DNA of 64,000 nt from an uncultured delta proteobacterium. GTDB taxonomy: Bacteria > Myxococcota_A > Polyangia > Polyangiales > Polyangiaceae. The notes below the pieces were generated by a model, which was not told the DNA's origin, did no database searches, and saw nothing but the letters and a program-made list of their open reading frames with translations. This document shows, piece by piece, positions 7,657-16,311 of the stretch; position 1 is the stretch's first letter, and the number at the start of each line of letters is the position of its first letter. The position numbers and the translations under genes were made by a program. The stretch covers positions 1-64,000 of the forward strand of contig CAITIQ010000668.1 in the NCBI GenBank assembly GCA_903892415.1, in the 5' to 3' direction.

Positions 7657-10332
7657 ATGCGTAAACGTGGAAGCTTGGCGGTAGCCTTCGTATCTCTTGC
7701 TGCGCTTCATTGCGGCGGAGAGCTTTCGATTACGGGCTCGGGAGCGGGGGGCTCGGGAGGCACTGGCGGTAGCGGTGCTGGAGGGGCCGGTGGTGGAGGG
7801 GCACCAGGGCTACAGATTGAGGGGCTTACGGCTGCCGTCACGGGCGCCTACGACGATAACGGCTTGCTCCATGTTACCTGCCAGGAGGACGACGATTGCT
7901 ATGCGGCCCTGGGCTACTTCCACGCCTCCAACCGCTTCTTCTTCATGGACTTCATCCGCAGCTTGGTTCGCGGGAAGCTCGCCTCCCTGGTGAAGGCTGG
8001 GGATACAGTGCTTGAAGTCGACTACGAGAATCGTCGCTTCTTCACTAGCCCTGACGGGACGCCAGTCGAGCAGAAGCTATATGACAATGGTTCTGATCGG
8101 GCCAAGGGTCACTTTGATGCATACACCCGAGGTGTCAACGCTTGGATTGCGGACATGCGCGCCAACCGTAATGGCGCCACACTTACTACCGAATATGACT
8201 TTGCGCTGATTGTTAAGGACAACATCCGTGACTGGGAACCGGAAGACTCGGCAGCAGTGGGTCTGTACGTCCTCAATGATCTTTCGAACAATAGCGACGG
8301 TGAGCTCGCGCTGGCCCAGGCTATCAACGAGTTTGACCCATTGTTAGCGCCCGACTTGTTCACACCCAAGCCGGTTTTCGAAGCATCGACGATCAGTGGC
8401 TTCACTCCAGCACCCTATCCCGCGGGACTCCCTATTGGTGGCGGTAGCAACTCAAGCTTCTTGAATGGTTGGTACGCCAAGGAGCGCGGGCCTGCCACCA
8501 GAGGGTTGATAAGTGAGGCGCGCCGCGCGATGTCCAAGGTCGGGGGCGCACAAAGCTGGAAGGGCCCTGGAGACACCGGGTCAAACAATTGGATCGTCGG
8601 ACCAACCAAATCTGCGAGCGGCAACGCGCTCTTGGCGAATGACCCGCATCTGCAACTAACCAACCCAAGCATTTGGTTCGCCGTCGAACTCGACGCAAAG
8701 TCGGCTGGAAACGGTAGCTATCACGTAGCGGGCAGCACCTTTCCCGGGCTTCCCTCCGTCATGGTCGGCCACAATGAGAAGATCGCGTGGGGAGTGACTA
8801 CTGCTTATTACGACCTCGCAGACGTCTACCTCGAGGAGCTCAATGACGACGGCAGCGCGGTTGTGATCAACGGAACCGACGTGCCTATCCTGGAAAAGGA
8901 GTATGAGTTCTTGGATGCCCAATCGGGCGATACCATCAAGAAGACCTTTCGGTATTCCCAACATGGGCCGATCGTCTCGGAGGACCTCGCCGCAAAGACG
9001 GCTGTCTCAATTCGCTGGACAGGTCACGAAGGCGGAACGGACCTGGACGGGTTCTTTGGGCTCGCGCGCGCAGAAACGTTTGAGGAAGCGAAGAGCGCCA
9101 TCGAGTTCATCTCCAGCGCTAGTCAGAACTTCGTTGTTATCGACGTAGAAGGGAACTTTGGGTGGTTTCCGTACATCAAGATCCCTGAGCGCCCCTGGGC
9201 TTCCAATAGCGTAGTTCCGTGGCTGCCTATCCCCGGTGAGGGCAGCGCCGAGTGGGGTCCCCCAGTCGCGCTCGAAGATCTTCCCCAGGCAGAGAACGTT
9301 GCGGACGGTTTTCTGGCCACCGCAAACGCGGACATGATTGGCGCCTCATTCGATGGGGATCTCCTCAATGACGGTCCGTCGATTCAAACGTTTCCAACTG
9401 CCAACGGAGCGCGTCAACGTCGCATCTTAGACCTCCTCGCAGCAGAGAACGCGCACACGGTTGACTCGCTCGTAGCAATTCAAGGTGATACCTATTCGCT
9501 CTTTGGCGCCGGTATGAAGCAGGCATTCATTGATGCGGCAGCGGTGGGTGCCATTCCTCCGGAGCAGCAAGACGTGATTGATGCGCTGGTTGCGTGGCAA
9601 GGGACCTGCCCCACCGGCGTGGTTGGCGATCCAAAGGAACCAACCAAGGACCCTGAAGCCTCGATCGCGACCGAGTCGATCGGTTGCACGGCCTTCCATG
9701 CTGTCTTCTTTGCGGCGGTATATGCCGGAATGCGCGACGAGATCGAGGCGGCTGGGCTTACGTCCGCGAGCGGCTTCGATCAGTCGTTGATTGCGCGCTC
9801 CCTGTTGGACCCAACCAATCTCGCCTCCGGGGATCTGGTTTGGGACAATGTCAGCACCGGACCAGTTGAAACGCGTAACGATACTCTTCGTGTCGCCTTG
9901 CAACTTGCCGCCACGGCACTTGCTGAGTTTGGCGGGCCCGATGACTGGCGCTGGGGGTTCAGTCACACCATTACGCTGCGGAGCGTATTCGACAACTTCG
10001 GTGTACCCACCTACAACGAAGGTCCATATGCGGCCCCCGGCGGGCTGCACGCTGTCAACGTCGCCAACCCATCAGTCCGACTTCCCGAGGCGGGCAAGCC
10101 GTTCGACTTTTCGTTCCGAGCGGGGCCGTCGATTCGCTTCGTCGTGGAGGCACACCCAGAGGGTCCCAAAATGGTCTATCAACTTCCTGGGGGGAATGAC
10201 CTGCACCGTGACAGCCCCTTCTACAACAATCTGTTGCCCAATTGGCTCAACAACACGCCGATTGAGTTTCCGTTTGGGCCCGACGCAGTTCCCAATCCGG
10301 CCGTCGTCGTCGTGATTGAACCGAAGCCCTGA
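7657..10332 (+). CDS. penicillin acylase family (Ntn-hydrolase) lipoprotein
   Basis: An 891-residue member of the penicillin amidase family (PF01804). Start ATG 7657 gives a basic leader and a lipobox-like ALHC (Cys19), followed by a Gly/Ser-rich tether. The alpha-chain region carries DDCYAALGYFHASNRFF. The autoprocessing junction is DTG-SNNWIVGP with the predicted catalytic N-terminal Ser at about 309, followed by ANDPHL, a hallmark of the family. The enzyme should self-cleave into two chains and hydrolyse amide bonds such as acyl-homoserine lactones, acyl peptides or beta-lactam side chains. Outer-surface location is inferred. It is divergent from the P450 gene. Confidence 0.92.
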   Translation: MRKRGSLAVAFVSLAALHCGGELSITGSGAGGSGGTGGSGAGGAGGGGAPGLQIEGLTAAVTGAYDDNGLLHVTCQEDDDCYAALGYFHASNRFFFMDFIRSLVRGKLASLVKAGDTVLEVDYENRRFFTSPDGTPVEQKLYDNGSDRAKGHFDAYTRGVNAWIADMRANRNGATLTTEYDFALIVKDNIRDWEPEDSAAVGLYVLNDLSNNSDGELALAQAINEFDPLLAPDLFTPKPVFEASTISGFTPAPYPAGLPIGGGSNSSFLNGWYAKERGPATRGLISEARRAMSKVGGAQSWKGPGDTGSNNWIVGPTKSASGNALLANDPHLQLTNPSIWFAVELDAKSAGNGSYHVAGSTFPGLPSVMVGHNEKIAWGVTTAYYDLADVYLEELNDDGSAVVINGTDVPILEKEYEFLDAQSGDTIKKTFRYSQHGPIVSEDLAAKTAVSIRWTGHEGGTDLDGFFGLARAETFEEAKSAIEFISSASQNFVVIDVEGNFGWFPYIKIPERPWASNSVVPWLPIPGEGSAEWGPPVALEDLPQAENVADGFLATANADMIGASFDGDLLNDGPSIQTFPTANGARQRRILDLLAAENAHTVDSLVAIQGDTYSLFGAGMKQAFIDAAAVGAIPPEQQDVIDALVAWQGTCPTGVVGDPKEPTKDPEASIATESIGCTAFHAVFFAAVYAGMRDEIEAAGLTSASGFDQSLIARSLLDPTNLASGDLVWDNVSTGPVETRNDTLRVALQLAATALAEFGGPDDWRWGFSHTITLRSVFDNFGVPTYNEGPYAAPGGLHAVNVANPSVRLPEAGKPFDFSFRAGPSIRFVVEAHPEGPKMVYQLPGGNDLHRDSPFYNNLLPNWLNNTPIEFPFGPDAVPNPAVVVVIEPKP

Positions 10333-10362
10333 TTTCGAAAGCCGTGAGAGAAGAGGACTCGA

Positions 10363-11232
10363 ATGCATCGTTCCTACTGGATGTTGTTGTTGGCCCTTGG
10401 TGTTGGCGCTCCGCTTGCTGGCTGCGACCAGCTCAAGTCGGACGATAAGAAATCGTCGAAGTCCTCGAAGGACGAGGACGAGAGCGACACCAAGAGCAAG
10501 AAGAAGAAGAAGGCCGCAGACGAAGAGTCAGACTCAGAGGAGGAAGAAGGCTCAGCCAAGCCGACAGCCTCCGCTAGCGCCGCACCTCCGCCGCCTCCTC
10601 CGCCTTCGGCGACGGCTGCGCCAACGGACACAGCCCCTACTGCGTCCAACACCGCCCCCCCTCCTCCTCCTCCGCCTCCAACCTTGCCTGGGCGAAGCGC
10701 AACGCCAACCAACGAGGAGTGGAATCTGGCGCCAGAGCTATCCGTCGCCGGCTCAACCAAGCTCGATTGCGAGACCAAGGGGGTGCGCGAGTGGGTGCGC
10801 GTAAGCTGCAAGAGCGGGAGTTCCTCGCGAGGAGCGCCATCGGGAGTTTCGGTTAGCCGCGGCCAGGAGCGCGGGGAGACCTTCACGTTCGCTTCGGGCG
10901 GTGTGACCTCGCTCGTGTATCCCTTCTACGAAGGCCAGGATTTGTTGGCGCGCTTCACCTGGGAGAACCACACGAGTGACTACACCGCATTGTGGCCGCG
11001 TGGCGCGCCAAGGCCGCCCGTCGTTGGCATCTTTGCGAATACAGGGGCTGCCACTCCCACTACTACGGCGACGGCGACGGCGACGGCGACAACCACAACG
11101 ACCAAGGATCAGTGCACCACCGATGCCAATTGCCCGCGCGGCAAGTGCAAAGCCTCACCCACAGGTAAGGTCTGTGTCGCGGATCGAGTGCCCGGAACTC
11201 TGAAGATTCCGGGCCGACCCATCAAGAAGTGA
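10363..11232 (+). CDS. low-complexity lipoprotein with charged and Pro-rich tether
   Basis: A 289-residue lipoprotein with lipobox LAGC (Cys21). The mature N-terminus is a long Lys/Asp/Glu/Ser tract, then Pro-rich and Ala/Thr-rich stretches. A compact middle region of about 120 residues follows (NEEWNLAPELSV to ALWPRGAPRPP) with two Cys. After it come a Thr/Ala run encoded by a hexanucleotide repeat and a short four-Cys knot (CTTDANCPRGKC). It starts 30 bp after the acylase stop, so cotranscription is likely. Role unknown; tether plus small binding domain is the simplest reading. Confidence 0.8.
   Translation: MHRSYWMLLLALGVGAPLAGCDQLKSDDKKSSKSSKDEDESDTKSKKKKKAADEESDSEEEEGSAKPTASASAAPPPPPPPSATAAPTDTAPTASNTAPPPPPPPPTLPGRSATPTNEEWNLAPELSVAGSTKLDCETKGVREWVRVSCKSGSSSRGAPSGVSVSRGQERGETFTFASGGVTSLVYPFYEGQDLLARFTWENHTSDYTALWPRGAPRPPVVGIFANTGAATPTTTATATATATTTTTKDQCTTDANCPRGKCKASPTGKVCVADRVPGTLKIPGRPIKK
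11065..11088 (+). repeat. hexanucleotide microsatellite ACGGCG x4
   Basis: Four perfect copies of ACGGCG encode a Thr-Ala run in the C-terminal linker of the lipoprotein gene. Unit changes keep the reading frame and would only change linker length. Confidence 0.9.
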
Positions 11233-11244
11233 GTTCGCGCTCAG

Positions 11245-11274
11245 TGCCTGCCGCTCGTGTTGGAGTGGCAGGCA
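11245..11274 (+). terminator. probable hairpin terminator after lipoprotein gene
   Basis: A 12-bp stem (TGCCTGCCGCTC pairing with GAGTGGCAGGCA, one G-U) closes a 6-nt GTGTTG loop just after the stop codon at 11232. No clean U-run follows directly; CCTTTTG comes 12 nt later. It is a strong structure in the expected place but not a textbook intrinsic terminator. Confidence 0.55.
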
Positions 11275-11338
11275 ACGAGGCTCCGCCTTTTGCCGATTCC
11301 AGGGATGGTTTACTTCTGACGGCCGTTGGCTCAGGTTC

Positions 11339-12769
11339 ATGGTAGATCGCAGGTCGATGGCGAAGGCTGGTCCCAGCTCCGACGAGGAGACGTTGCGGGT
11401 CCAAACACCAGCTGAGTCGCGGCTGATGTTGACGGCTCTGTGGGACGGCGGCAGCTTCACGCAGTTCATCGAGCGCGGCAAAGTGGCGGTGCTCGGGCGT
11501 GGCTCCCAGGCAGACGTCGTGATCGAGCACCCTTCGATATCGCGGAGGCACGTGACTCTCTCACTGGGTACGGAGCTGCGTGTGTCGGAGCTGGGCAGCT
11601 CCAACGGTACGAAGGTTCGCGGACGACGGCTGGAACCAAACGAGCAAGTGGTGGTTGGCTGGGGCGAGCCTTTCGAAGTCGGGCACGCCGTCGTGATAGT
11701 GCGAACACCATCAGCCAGCGGTGGGGACCTACGCAACGACGAACAGTCGCAAACCTCGATTGCCTCGGTGGAGCGTCTACTCAAACTAGTAGCACCCACT
11801 CATATCTCGGTGCTGTTGCTCGGAGAGACTGGCGTCGGAAAGGGCTTCTATGCTCGACGGATCCACGATCTGTCGAACCGATCGGGCGGCCCTTGGCTGC
11901 ATTTGAACTGTGCTGCGCTTTCGGAACAGCTGCTGGAAGGCGAGCTATTTGGCTATGAAAAAGGCGCCTTCACTGGTGCCCACCAATCGAAGATCGGCCT
12001 GCTCGAGTCGGCTTCTGGCGGCACAGTGTTCCTCGATGAAGTTGGGGATCTGCCACCTTCAATCCAGGCCAAGCTGCTGCTCGCGCTTGAACGGCGTGAA
12101 GTGATCCGAATCGGTTCGCTCAAGCCGCGAGGCTTTGACGTTCGGTTCATTTCGGCGACCAATCGCTGGGAAGCAGGGACCGTAAGCGAGAGCTTTCGCA
12201 GCGACCTCTACTACCGGCTTGCCGGCATGCCGATATCAATCCCACCCCTTCGACAGCGACGGGGCGAGATTGCAGGCCTAACGACTGCGCTGTTGCTAGA
12301 GGCGGCGGAGCGACTCGGACGAAGCGTTCCGCAACTCGGCCCTGAGGTCGTGAGCAAGCTCGAGAGCTCTGAATGGACAGGCAACGTCCGTGAGCTCGGC
12401 AGCGTACTCGAGCGAGCGCTCTTGTTTGCGGGTCAGGAGCTGACCGCCGATCACCTCGAGCTCGCACGAGGCCCGGTCGTTCGTCCAAGCGTTCCGCCGC
12501 GAGCACTCGGTACAGCGGACTCTGCCCCCGCCTCGGTGCCTCCGCCCAGCGCCTTTCCATCGCCACCGTCCAGTCCTTCGGCTGCTCCGCCGCCCTCCAA
12601 GAAGACCCTCGCGGAGGACGTTGGCGAAGTGGAGCGCCGTCGAATTTTGGAGGCCCTCGATCAATGCGCTGGCAACCAAGTACGTGCTGCCGAGCTGCTT
12701 GGTGTCTCCAGGAGAACGTTGATCAACAGGATGATCGCCTACGCGATTCCGCGTCCGCGAAAGGGCTAG
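11339..12769 (+). CDS. FHA-domain sigma-54-dependent transcriptional activator
   Basis: A 476-residue enhancer-binding protein. Residues about 45-120 form an FHA phosphothreonine-binding domain (GRGSQADVVI, SISRRHV, LGSSNGT). The AAA+ domain has Walker A GETGVGKG (162-169), the sigma-54 contact loop GAFTGA (209-214) and Walker B VFLDEVGD. A Pro/Ser-rich linker leads to a Fis-type helix-turn-helix (NQVRAAELLGVSRRTL). FHA in place of a receiver domain indicates control by a Ser/Thr protein kinase, an arrangement much used by myxobacteria. Targets are not evident. Confidence 0.95.
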   Translation: MVDRRSMAKAGPSSDEETLRVQTPAESRLMLTALWDGGSFTQFIERGKVAVLGRGSQADVVIEHPSISRRHVTLSLGTELRVSELGSSNGTKVRGRRLEPNEQVVVGWGEPFEVGHAVVIVRTPSASGGDLRNDEQSQTSIASVERLLKLVAPTHISVLLLGETGVGKGFYARRIHDLSNRSGGPWLHLNCAALSEQLLEGELFGYEKGAFTGAHQSKIGLLESASGGTVFLDEVGDLPPSIQAKLLLALERREVIRIGSLKPRGFDVRFISATNRWEAGTVSESFRSDLYYRLAGMPISIPPLRQRRGEIAGLTTALLLEAAERLGRSVPQLGPEVVSKLESSEWTGNVRELGSVLERALLFAGQELTADHLELARGPVVRPSVPPRALGTADSAPASVPPPSAFPSPPSSPSAAPPPSKKTLAEDVGEVERRRILEALDQCAGNQVRAAELLGVSRRTLINRMIAYAIPRPRKG

Positions 12770-12816
12770 TCGCTCTGCGCTGGCTTTATCGATCTCTCGC
12801 AGAGTAGGCTCCCTGC

Positions 12817-13659
12817 GTGCGTTTGGCTCTCCCCTCTGGAGCCGTCCACGGAGCTGTCGTGGGTCGCGGGCCTCCGTTGGTTTTTCTCCACGGCGGACCA
12901 GGGCTCGATCACCGTTACTTCCGTCCCTGGGTGGATTCACTGGCGGACGTTCGCACGCTGGTGTTCTTCGACATGCGCGGTTGCGGCGCTTCACCGTCGA
13001 CCACGGAGCGCGCACTGGGAGTGGACGAGTGGGCAGACGATGTCCTTAGCGTGCTCGACGTACTTGGGTATGAGAGGGCAGACCTCATTGGCCATTCGTT
13101 CGGCGCGTGCGTCGCATTGCAAGCCGCGGCAATGGCCACAGAAAGGGTCTCCCGCCTGCTTCTAATTGCTCCGCCAGGTTCAGCAAACGACAGTGATCGG
13201 CTTGCTCACGTGCTCGCTCGTGGCACGCCCGAACAGATCAAAAGCTTCCTAAACCCGAAAAGTCCGGTTACCGATCAAGAGCTTGCCCACCAATGGAACT
13301 GCATGCTTCCGCTCTACTTTGCACAGGAGCAAGCGCTCGAGGTTGCAGAGCGGCTGCGCCGCGATCAGCTCTCCGTTCGCGCCTTCCACGAAGGCCTGGC
13401 TTCACTGCAGACGACGAACCTTCGTGAGTCGTTCCGAGCCGTCCGTTCGAGGCTCCTATTGTGCAGCGGGCGCGAGGACTGGCTCAGCCGCCCCGAAGCG
13501 AGCCATGATTGGCGCTCACTGTTGCCGGAGGCCGAGACGTTCGTGTTCGAACGCAGCGGGCACTTTCCATTCATCGAGGAGAACGCTCTCTTTCTTCAGG
13601 TTGTGCGCTCCTTCCTCAGCGGTCACGGGTCAGCGCAGCAGCGGAATCCCTCTTCGTAA
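12817..13659 (+). CDS. alpha/beta hydrolase, proline iminopeptidase-like
   Basis: A 280-residue hydrolase with a GTG start. HGGPG near residue 25 forms the oxyanion hole characteristic of proline iminopeptidases (S33), DMRGCG follows, and the nucleophile elbow is GHSFGA. The acid is probably Asp in GREDW and the His is in GHFPF. It could be an aminopeptidase releasing N-terminal proline or a small-ester hydrolase; the HGGPG motif favours the former. There is no signal peptide. Its 3' end overlaps the convergent FGE-like gene by 37 bp. Confidence 0.88.
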   Translation: MRLALPSGAVHGAVVGRGPPLVFLHGGPGLDHRYFRPWVDSLADVRTLVFFDMRGCGASPSTTERALGVDEWADDVLSVLDVLGYERADLIGHSFGACVALQAAAMATERVSRLLLIAPPGSANDSDRLAHVLARGTPEQIKSFLNPKSPVTDQELAHQWNCMLPLYFAQEQALEVAERLRRDQLSVRAFHEGLASLQTTNLRESFRAVRSRLLLCSGREDWLSRPEASHDWRSLLPEAETFVFERSGHFPFIEENALFLQVVRSFLSGHGSAQQRNPSS

Positions 13660-14597
13660 CCAAAGTCGTCTTCCTTGTGAAAGTCGACCGTTGGCCTGCA
13701 ACGGCCACGCACAGGACCCCACCAACCGCCTTTAAGCCCCGACCGATCAGGGTACTTCTTCTTCGGAATCTCAACCCATTCATTGATATTGCCATTCATG
13801 TCGAAGACGCCGAACGGCGACACGCACTCAGGCAAAGAACCGGCTGGTAGCCGCTGGTCGAGTTCGGCCAAGTGGGCCTTACAAGCTGGTCGGTCCATAC
13901 ACTTCGCATAGCGAAACAATTTCTTGGAGCGCTTGCGATACTCCTTGTCGATGCTGCACTTCGTGGCGTCACGAACGTAGCCATAGGTGTACGGGAGCAT
14001 CTCTGGCCCTTCGCAGGCGAAGTTGAATTCCTCCTCGGTGCAAAGCCGCTTCCCGGCCGTTTCGCAAGCAGCCTTGGCCTCGGTCCACGACACGAGCAAG
14101 CTTGGAAGCTCGCCCCTTTTGTTTGGATACTCAAAACGATCGACGCAGAACCTCAACTTCTTTCGCTCGCTTGAAAGACACTTGGAAGGGCTTTGATACT
14201 CGAGGCACCGCTCACTGACCGTGCTCTTGTACTTTTGCCCCTTTGCTTCGGCTTTGGCCTTCTTCCTGAGGTCCGCCTCGAACTCTGAGTGATACTTGAC
14301 GCAGGTTTGCTCGACCTCCGGACAGTAGTCTCCCTCGACCATCACCATTCCCTCTCGACACGGGCTTGGCTCGGCGGCAGAGGCACTCGCGCTCGGAGTT
14401 GCCGTCGGCGCGCTTGAGGTAGCGACATTCGATGCTGACGCTGAGGCCAGCGCCGAAGCCCCGGGCGGAACGGTACCTGTTGCCTTGGCCGTTCTCTCGC
14501 TTTCTGGCGTCGTGTCGGGTCCATCGCGCATGTCTCCCTCGCAGCCAACCACCAGCAACGCTCCCACCGCACACATCTGTCCCCAAGGGGTTTTCAC
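13623..14597 (-). CDS. FGE/SUMF1-family lipoprotein
   Basis: A 324-residue secreted protein starting at GTG 14597 (VKTPWGQM), which gives a basic leader and lipobox VVGC; ATG 14576 is the alternative. A Ser/Ala/Thr-rich tether runs to about residue 80. The rest is a formylglycine-generating-enzyme (sulfatase-modifying factor) fold with PYTYGY, FDMNGNINEWVE, GGWWGPVRGRCRP and a final GFRCC. Members oxidise sulfatase Cys, or serve as non-catalytic binding domains. Cys is present in the RCRP and RCC positions, but no sulfatase gene lies nearby. The extra Cys-rich region at 115-190 is unusual. Confidence 0.83.
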   Translation of the reverse strand: MKTPWGQMCAVGALLVVGCEGDMRDGPDTTPESERTAKATGTVPPGASALASASASNVATSSAPTATPSASASAAEPSPCREGMVMVEGDYCPEVEQTCVKYHSEFEADLRKKAKAEAKGQKYKSTVSERCLEYQSPSKCLSSERKKLRFCVDRFEYPNKRGELPSLLVSWTEAKAACETAGKRLCTEEEFNFACEGPEMLPYTYGYVRDATKCSIDKEYRKRSKKLFRYAKCMDRPACKAHLAELDQRLPAGSLPECVSPFGVFDMNGNINEWVEIPKKKYPDRSGLKGGWWGPVRGRCRPTVDFHKEDDFGYEEGFRCCADP

Positions 14598-14673
14598 TCG
14601 CTGCGGATGCGACCCTCCCGCCCGAGCGTCAAGACGTCTTGCGATCCTGGCCCACTTCCAACACGATCGCGGG

Positions 14674-16290
14674 ATGCGCCGTACGCTCCCGCTCGCTAAT
14701 TTCCCCCTGCTGCTCACTGGCCTTCTCCTCGGATGCTCTTCGGATATTGACGATCTGTTTGGTGGCACCGGGCCGGGGACAGGTGGGAATGAAGTGGGCG
14801 GTGCTGGGTCCGCGGCGGGCGGCAGCTCGAACACGGGCGGACAAGGCGGCGGGGGTAGCTCCTCAGTTGGTGGAGCGCCAGTCGGAGGCAGCTCCGCCGG
14901 TGGCAACTCCGCTGGTGGCAACGCCACGGGGGGTGCCAGTCCGAACTGTGGTGATGGCGTTGCCGACGGTAACGAGGATTGCGATGGTGGTGACCTCGCT
15001 GGCGCTTCTTGTCAGGACTTCGGCTTCAGCAACGAAGATGGCCTAGCGTGTAGCGCTCAATGCACCTTTGACGCTAGCAACTGCGCACCTGTTTGCGACG
15101 GGCAACAGGTCGAACCAGGCGAAGCCTGTGATGGTGACGACCTCAACGGCGTCACCTGCATGGACTTTGGGTTCGTCAATCCGGATGGTGCGACCTGCAA
15201 CAACTGCTCGGCTATCGACGCTGAGGGCTGTCAGGCAACGTGCGGGAACGGCAACATGGAGCCCGGTGAGGCCTGCGACGGCGCCGTTGGGATGTTGTTC
15301 TCCTGCACCGATTTCGGCTTCACCAACCCGACGAACGGTGCGCCGCTATGTACCAACTGCGTTCCGGATCCCGCCAACTGCGTTGCCGTTTGCGGCAATA
15401 TGGACCTTGAGCCGAGCGAAGGTTGCGATGACGGTAACACCAATCCGAATGATGGCTGCTCGGCTAGCTGTCAACTGGAGCAAGACTCGTGCGACCTGGC
15501 CACCCCAATAACGCAGGGCTTCGGCACCACTCAGATCACGGGCACGACCCTGTCCAGCGCGGCAGATCTCACCACCACCAGTGATGATTGCGGAGTTAGC
15601 GCGTCCGCTAAGAATAAGGTTTACGCGGTTACCGTGACTCAGGGTGGGTTCCTCACCGCATGGATCGAGCGAGCCGGCACCAACTTCGACACCGTGCTTT
15701 ATGCGCGGACAACCTGTGACAGCGACGCGTCCGAAATACTGTGCTCCGACAGCTCGCTCATCGAGCAGAACAACTTTGTCGGTGGAGGCGAGGTGGTTTC
15801 CTTTCCGGTGGCCGACGGCACGACCGTCTACCTCGTCGTAGATGGCTCCTTCTCAAACGAGGAAGGAGACTTCGCGCTCAACGTCGATCTTTCGACCGGG
15901 CAAAACTGCTTCGACCCAATCCCGCTCCCCATCTTTGCCGGGACAACACAGAAGGTCCTAGGCTTCACCAACGGCCAGACCTCGACAGCGGCTGGTGGAT
16001 GTGGAGGCTCGTTCACCGACGACGTTGTTTACGAATTGCGACGCCGCACACCCACCATCACGAACATGGAGGTCAACTTGCCTTCCGGGCAGACTTCATA
16101 CGATTCGCTCCTGCACGTACGCACCCAATGCGGTTCAAGCAACACCGAGGTTGGCTGCAGTGACGTTGGCGGCAACGGCGGCGAACAGCTGAATCTCATA
16201 TTCAATATGAATGATACGCGGTTTATGTGGGTCGACGGTGATCAGCAGGCCAGCGGCAGCTACGCGCTGACCATCACGCCCAGCCCTTGA
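14674..16290 (+). CDS. lipoprotein with DUF4215-type Cys-rich repeats
   Basis: A 538-residue lipoprotein. The start is ATG 14674, which places a clean leader and lipobox LLGC; an ORF from 14485 would overlap the divergent gene. A Gly/Ser-rich tether is followed by four Cys-rich repeats built on CGDGVxxGNEDCDG, the last being CDDGNTNPNDGCSASC. This is the DUF4215/myxococcus Cys-rich repeat pattern. The C-terminal 260 residues contain two beta-sandwich-like units that each begin with a Cys and share TVYLVVDG/TRFMWVDG strands, resembling pre-peptidase C-terminal domains. Probably a surface adhesin or binding protein; ligand unknown. Confidence 0.88.
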   Translation: MRRTLPLANFPLLLTGLLLGCSSDIDDLFGGTGPGTGGNEVGGAGSAAGGSSNTGGQGGGGSSSVGGAPVGGSSAGGNSAGGNATGGASPNCGDGVADGNEDCDGGDLAGASCQDFGFSNEDGLACSAQCTFDASNCAPVCDGQQVEPGEACDGDDLNGVTCMDFGFVNPDGATCNNCSAIDAEGCQATCGNGNMEPGEACDGAVGMLFSCTDFGFTNPTNGAPLCTNCVPDPANCVAVCGNMDLEPSEGCDDGNTNPNDGCSASCQLEQDSCDLATPITQGFGTTQITGTTLSSAADLTTTSDDCGVSASAKNKVYAVTVTQGGFLTAWIERAGTNFDTVLYARTTCDSDASEILCSDSSLIEQNNFVGGGEVVSFPVADGTTVYLVVDGSFSNEEGDFALNVDLSTGQNCFDPIPLPIFAGTTQKVLGFTNGQTSTAAGGCGGSFTDDVVYELRRRTPTITNMEVNLPSGQTSYDSLLHVRTQCGSSNTEVGCSDVGGNGGEQLNLIFNMNDTRFMWVDGDQQASGSYALTITPSP

Positions 16291-16311
16291 ACAGCTTGAC
16301 CCCAGGCTGCA

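Noticed and set aside
12773..12804. A CTCTGCG/CGCAGAG hairpin as terminator after the FHA-NtrC gene
   Set aside because: Only 7 bp with an 18-nt loop and no U-tract.
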